NCBI GenBank assembly: GCA_007120675.1
Contig: SKNE01000030.1
Location: forward strand, 1 to 7,425
Reading direction: 5' to 3'
Source of the DNA: Bacteroidales bacterium
Lineage (GTDB): Bacteria > Bacteroidota > Bacteroidia > Bacteroidales > UBA7960
DNA: 7,425 bases
Shown: piece by piece, positions 5,621 through 7,425 of the stretch
Position numbering within the stretch: the stretch's first letter is position 1
How the letters are laid out: every line of letters starts with the position of its first letter
Notes under the pieces: generated by a model
What the model was told of the DNA's origin: nothing
The model's input: the letters and a program-made list of their open reading frames with translations, nothing else
The model's database searches: none
Made by a program: the position numbers and the translations under genes

Positions 5621-6439
5621 ATGGAAGAGCACATACGAAGTTTGCAGAACCCACTGGTAAAACAAGGCCTCCGCCTGCAGCAAAAGGCGTCGGAGCGGCG
5701 TAAAACGGGCTTGTTTGTGGCAGAAGGACGCCGTGAAGTATCACTGGCATTATCCCACGGATTCCAGCCCGGCCGTTTGCTGGTTTGCCGGGAGATCTAT
5801 GAGCCCGATCCCCACTATCCCATCCACTTTCCCCCTCAAATTAGCAGCACGGTAAGCCGGGCCGTCTACAACAAGCTGGCCTGGCGCAGCGATGCCGAGG
5901 GGGTGATCCTGGTGGGACATCAAAAAAACCTGTCGCCCAAAGACCTTGTGCTGCCGGAATCACCCTTCATTTTGCTGCTGGAGGCCTTGGAGAAGCCGGG
6001 CAACCTGGGCGCTGTCCTGCGCACCGCCGACGCCGCCGGCGTGGATGCAGTCATACTGGCCGATGCCGCCACCGACCTCTACAATCCCAATGCCATCAGG
6101 TCCAGCCTGGGTTGTGTGTTCACCCTGCCCATCGCTTCCTGCTCCGGTGAGGAAGCCATGAACTGGCTCTCCGGACAGGGAAGCTCCCCAGTCCGCTCCA
6201 AACCGGAAGTGATCGCTGCCAGCCTGCAAGCCAGCCTTGATTATTATGGGGTTGACATGACCGGCAGTATTGTCCTGGCATTTGGGGCAGAGGACAAAGG
6301 CCTGTCGCCCTTGTGGCAAAGCAGGGCCAGCCGGCTGGTGCGGATCCCCATGGCCGGATCCATCGACTCCCTCAACCTGTCGGCATCCGTTGCCATATTG
6401 TGCTACGAAGCAGTCAGGCAGCGCATTGGCCGGCAGTGA
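5621..6439 (+). CDS. SpoU/TrmH-family RNA 2'-O-ribose methyltransferase
   Basis: Enzymes of this SPOUT-class family transfer a methyl group from S-adenosylmethionine to the 2'-hydroxyl of a ribose in rRNA or tRNA, working as cytoplasmic knotted dimers. The protein has 272 residues. The N-terminal part (about 1-105; SLQNPLVKQGLRL at 7-19, GLFVAEGRREV at 30-40) is the L30e-like substrate-binding domain common to RlmB-type members. The catalytic domain shows all three motifs: EKPGNLGAVLRTADAAG (124-140) with N128 and the catalytic R134, FGAEDKGLSPLW (221-232) where FGxExxGL is usual, and IPMAGSIDSLNLSASVAIL (242-260) with N252. The exact target cannot be told; a 23S rRNA site is the commonest role of this type. 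ATG 5621 starts where similarity starts. The 36-bp gap to the membrane-protein gene holds no clear promoter or Shine-Dalgarno sequence, so co-transcription is likely, though a functional link to its neighbours is not evident. Confidence 0.92.
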   Translation: MEEHIRSLQNPLVKQGLRLQQKASERRKTGLFVAEGRREVSLALSHGFQPGRLLVCREIYEPDPHYPIHFPPQISSTVSRAVYNKLAWRSDAEGVILVGHQKNLSPKDLVLPESPFILLLEALEKPGNLGAVLRTADAAGVDAVILADAATDLYNPNAIRSSLGCVFTLPIASCSGEEAMNWLSGQGSSPVRSKPEVIAASLQASLDYYGVDMTGSIVLAFGAEDKGLSPLWQSRASRLVRIPMAGSIDSLNLSASVAILCYEAVRQRIGRQ

Positions 6440-6470
6440 CCAGCCAGGCACCAATTCAGCCGAAATTTAT

Positions 6471-6478
6471 TATCTTTA
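6471..6478 (+). promoter_or_regulatory. Candidate Bacteroidota -7 element for the universal stress protein gene
   Basis: TATCTTTA within TTATTATCTTTACC matches TAnnTTTG in all fixed positions but the last. It lies in a short AT-rich island in the 59-bp gap after the RNA methyltransferase gene and predicts a leader of only about 14 nt before the ATG at 6499. No TTTG box is seen at the expected -33 distance. It suggests the stress gene has its own transcript. Confidence 0.45.
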
Positions 6479-6498
6479 CCTGCCAATCAGTTTACCCG

Positions 6499-7419
6499 AT
6501 GGAGGAAATACAATTTAACAGTGACTCTATCCTGGTGCCCATAGACTTCACCGATGTGTCGGACTATGCCCTGGATCACGCAGCGTCCATCGCTCCCGTC
6601 TTTGGTTACCGGATCTTCCTTCTTCATGTGATCAGCAAGCGGCAGAAGGGCACAAAAAAGGAGCAAGAGGCGGAGGAGCGCTTGGTAAAGATGGTTTCTG
6701 CGTTGAACAAAGAGCCCGATCTGGAAGTCACCCACATGATCCGGGACGGCAATGTGTTCAATACCATTAACCAGGTGGCCGAGAAACTGAATGCCGCCTT
6801 CATCGTGATGGGGGTACATGGCAAAAAGGGGATACAACACCTGGTCGGCAGTTACCCCTATAAAGTGGCCTGCCGCGCCAGTGTGCCCGTCCTGGTGGTC
6901 AAGGACAAGCATAAGCATGTGGGGTTTGACAACATTGTTATCCCCATTGACTTTTCCCGGCGCAGCGTACAGAAAATCACCCAGGCGATCCGCTTTTCCA
7001 GGCTTTTCGGGGCCACCATCAGGGTCTTTGGCTTTCTTTCCACCGAAAACAAAGCCAAGATCATCAACAAGGAAGCTTTGCTGAAAAGCGTTACCGATAT
7101 CTTTAAGGAAAACAACGTGCCTGTCAGCACCGACCTGATGATCAGTCCCGACAAAGACTGGCCCGACGCTTTACTTTCCTTTGCCTACCACGTGGAAGCA
7201 GACCTGATCATGATTGTGGCTGAGCGGGGGGGCAGGATACAGGATATCTTCTCCTCCAACCACACCGAGCGGATCCTGGACAAGGCCGATGTGCCCATTC
7301 TGACCATCATGCCCTGTGCTGAGGACCTTGCCGCTGAAAGCTGGTCGTCAAAAAAGGCCCTGATTGCCCCTTTTGTGGACCCGCTCGGTTTGATCGTCAG
7401 ACCCGGCGAAGCAGGCTAA
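6499..7419 (+). CDS. Universal stress protein with two tandem UspA domains
   Basis: Usp proteins are small cytoplasmic nucleotide-binding or signalling proteins linked to starvation and stress survival. The 306-residue protein holds two Usp domains. Domain 1 (about 9-142) opens with ILVPIDFTDVSDYALDHA (11-28), where D16 is the conserved adenine-side acidic residue, and has a GVHGKKGIQHLVGS loop (105-118) close to the ATP motif G-2x-G-9x-G(S/T) but one residue shorter between the second and third glycines. Domain 2 (about 145-277) opens with IVIPIDFSRRS (146-156). Its loop AERGGRIQDIFSSN (241-254) lacks the first Gly and the GS pair, so it probably does not bind ATP. A tail of about 30 residues follows with no recognised motif. 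Start 6499 is chosen because the Usp fold begins there and a promoter-like site lies just upstream; in-frame codons back to GTG 6313 overlap the preceding gene and lack similarity. Tandem two-domain Usps are common in Bacteroidota. Confidence 0.93.
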   Translation: MEEIQFNSDSILVPIDFTDVSDYALDHAASIAPVFGYRIFLLHVISKRQKGTKKEQEAEERLVKMVSALNKEPDLEVTHMIRDGNVFNTINQVAEKLNAAFIVMGVHGKKGIQHLVGSYPYKVACRASVPVLVVKDKHKHVGFDNIVIPIDFSRRSVQKITQAIRFSRLFGATIRVFGFLSTENKAKIINKEALLKSVTDIFKENNVPVSTDLMISPDKDWPDALLSFAYHVEADLIMIVAERGGRIQDIFSSNHTERILDKADVPILTIMPCAEDLAAESWSSKKALIAPFVDPLGLIVRPGEAG

Positions 7420-7425
7420 GCCACA

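Noticed and set aside
5960..6454. Minus-strand open frame of 164 codons
   Set aside because: Antisense to the conserved catalytic domain of the RNA methyltransferase; no recognisable motifs.
6313..6498. In-frame extension of the Usp gene from a GTG inside the RNA methyltransferase gene
   Set aside because: It overlaps conserved motif 3 of the preceding gene in another frame and has no Usp similarity; the promoter-like site and the ATG at 6499 fit better.
1..7425. CRISPR array, tRNA/rRNA gene, insertion sequence or phage remnant
   Set aside because: No regularly spaced repeats, tRNA-like cloverleaf, transposase motifs or terminal repeats were seen on reading either strand.

Overview
The window looks like ordinary chromosomal DNA from a member of the Bacteroidota with a fairly GC-rich coding sequence. 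Three things suggest this. Promoter-like sites fit the phylum's -7 consensus TAnnTTTG (TAATTTTG, TAAATTTG) or come close to it (TATCTTTA twice). Clear Shine-Dalgarno sequences are absent before most genes, and the leaders are A/T-rich. The protein set (SerC, a LuxC-type acyl-CoA reductase, a tandem-domain Usp) is typical of that phylum. No tRNA, rRNA, CRISPR array, insertion sequence or phage gene was seen.

Layout. Bases 1-855 (minus strand) hold most of serC, the serine-biosynthesis aminotransferase, with its C-terminus cut off by the window edge. A divergent, partly AT-rich spacer of about 308 bp follows. On the plus strand come a LuxC-family acyl-CoA reductase (1164-2258), a weak terminator-like hairpin, a promoter candidate, and a leader of about 120 nt that holds a long hairpin and a possible 9-codon upstream ORF. 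Next is a two-gene unit with an ATGA overlap: an exported protein-L-isoaspartate methyltransferase (2454-3146) and an 813-residue polytopic membrane protein carrying a central spermidine-synthase-like Rossmann domain (3143-5584). After 36 bp comes a SpoU/TrmH-family RNA 2'-O-methyltransferase (5621-6439), probably read from the same transcript. Last is a two-domain universal stress protein with its own promoter-like site (6499-7419).

The most interesting part is the pcm/membrane-protein pair. The methyltransferase has a cleavable-looking signal peptide although its co-substrate S-adenosylmethionine is cytoplasmic. The partner's charge distribution (positive-inside rule) places its Rossmann domain on the same, outer, side of the membrane. 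That domain lacks the acidic ribose-binding residue and the first catalytic Asp expected of aminopropyltransferases. Together they may form an envelope protein-repair or SAM-handling module. This is inference; the sequence shows only the coupling, the signal peptide, the topology pattern and the substitutions. The remaining genes are recognisable housekeeping or stress functions.
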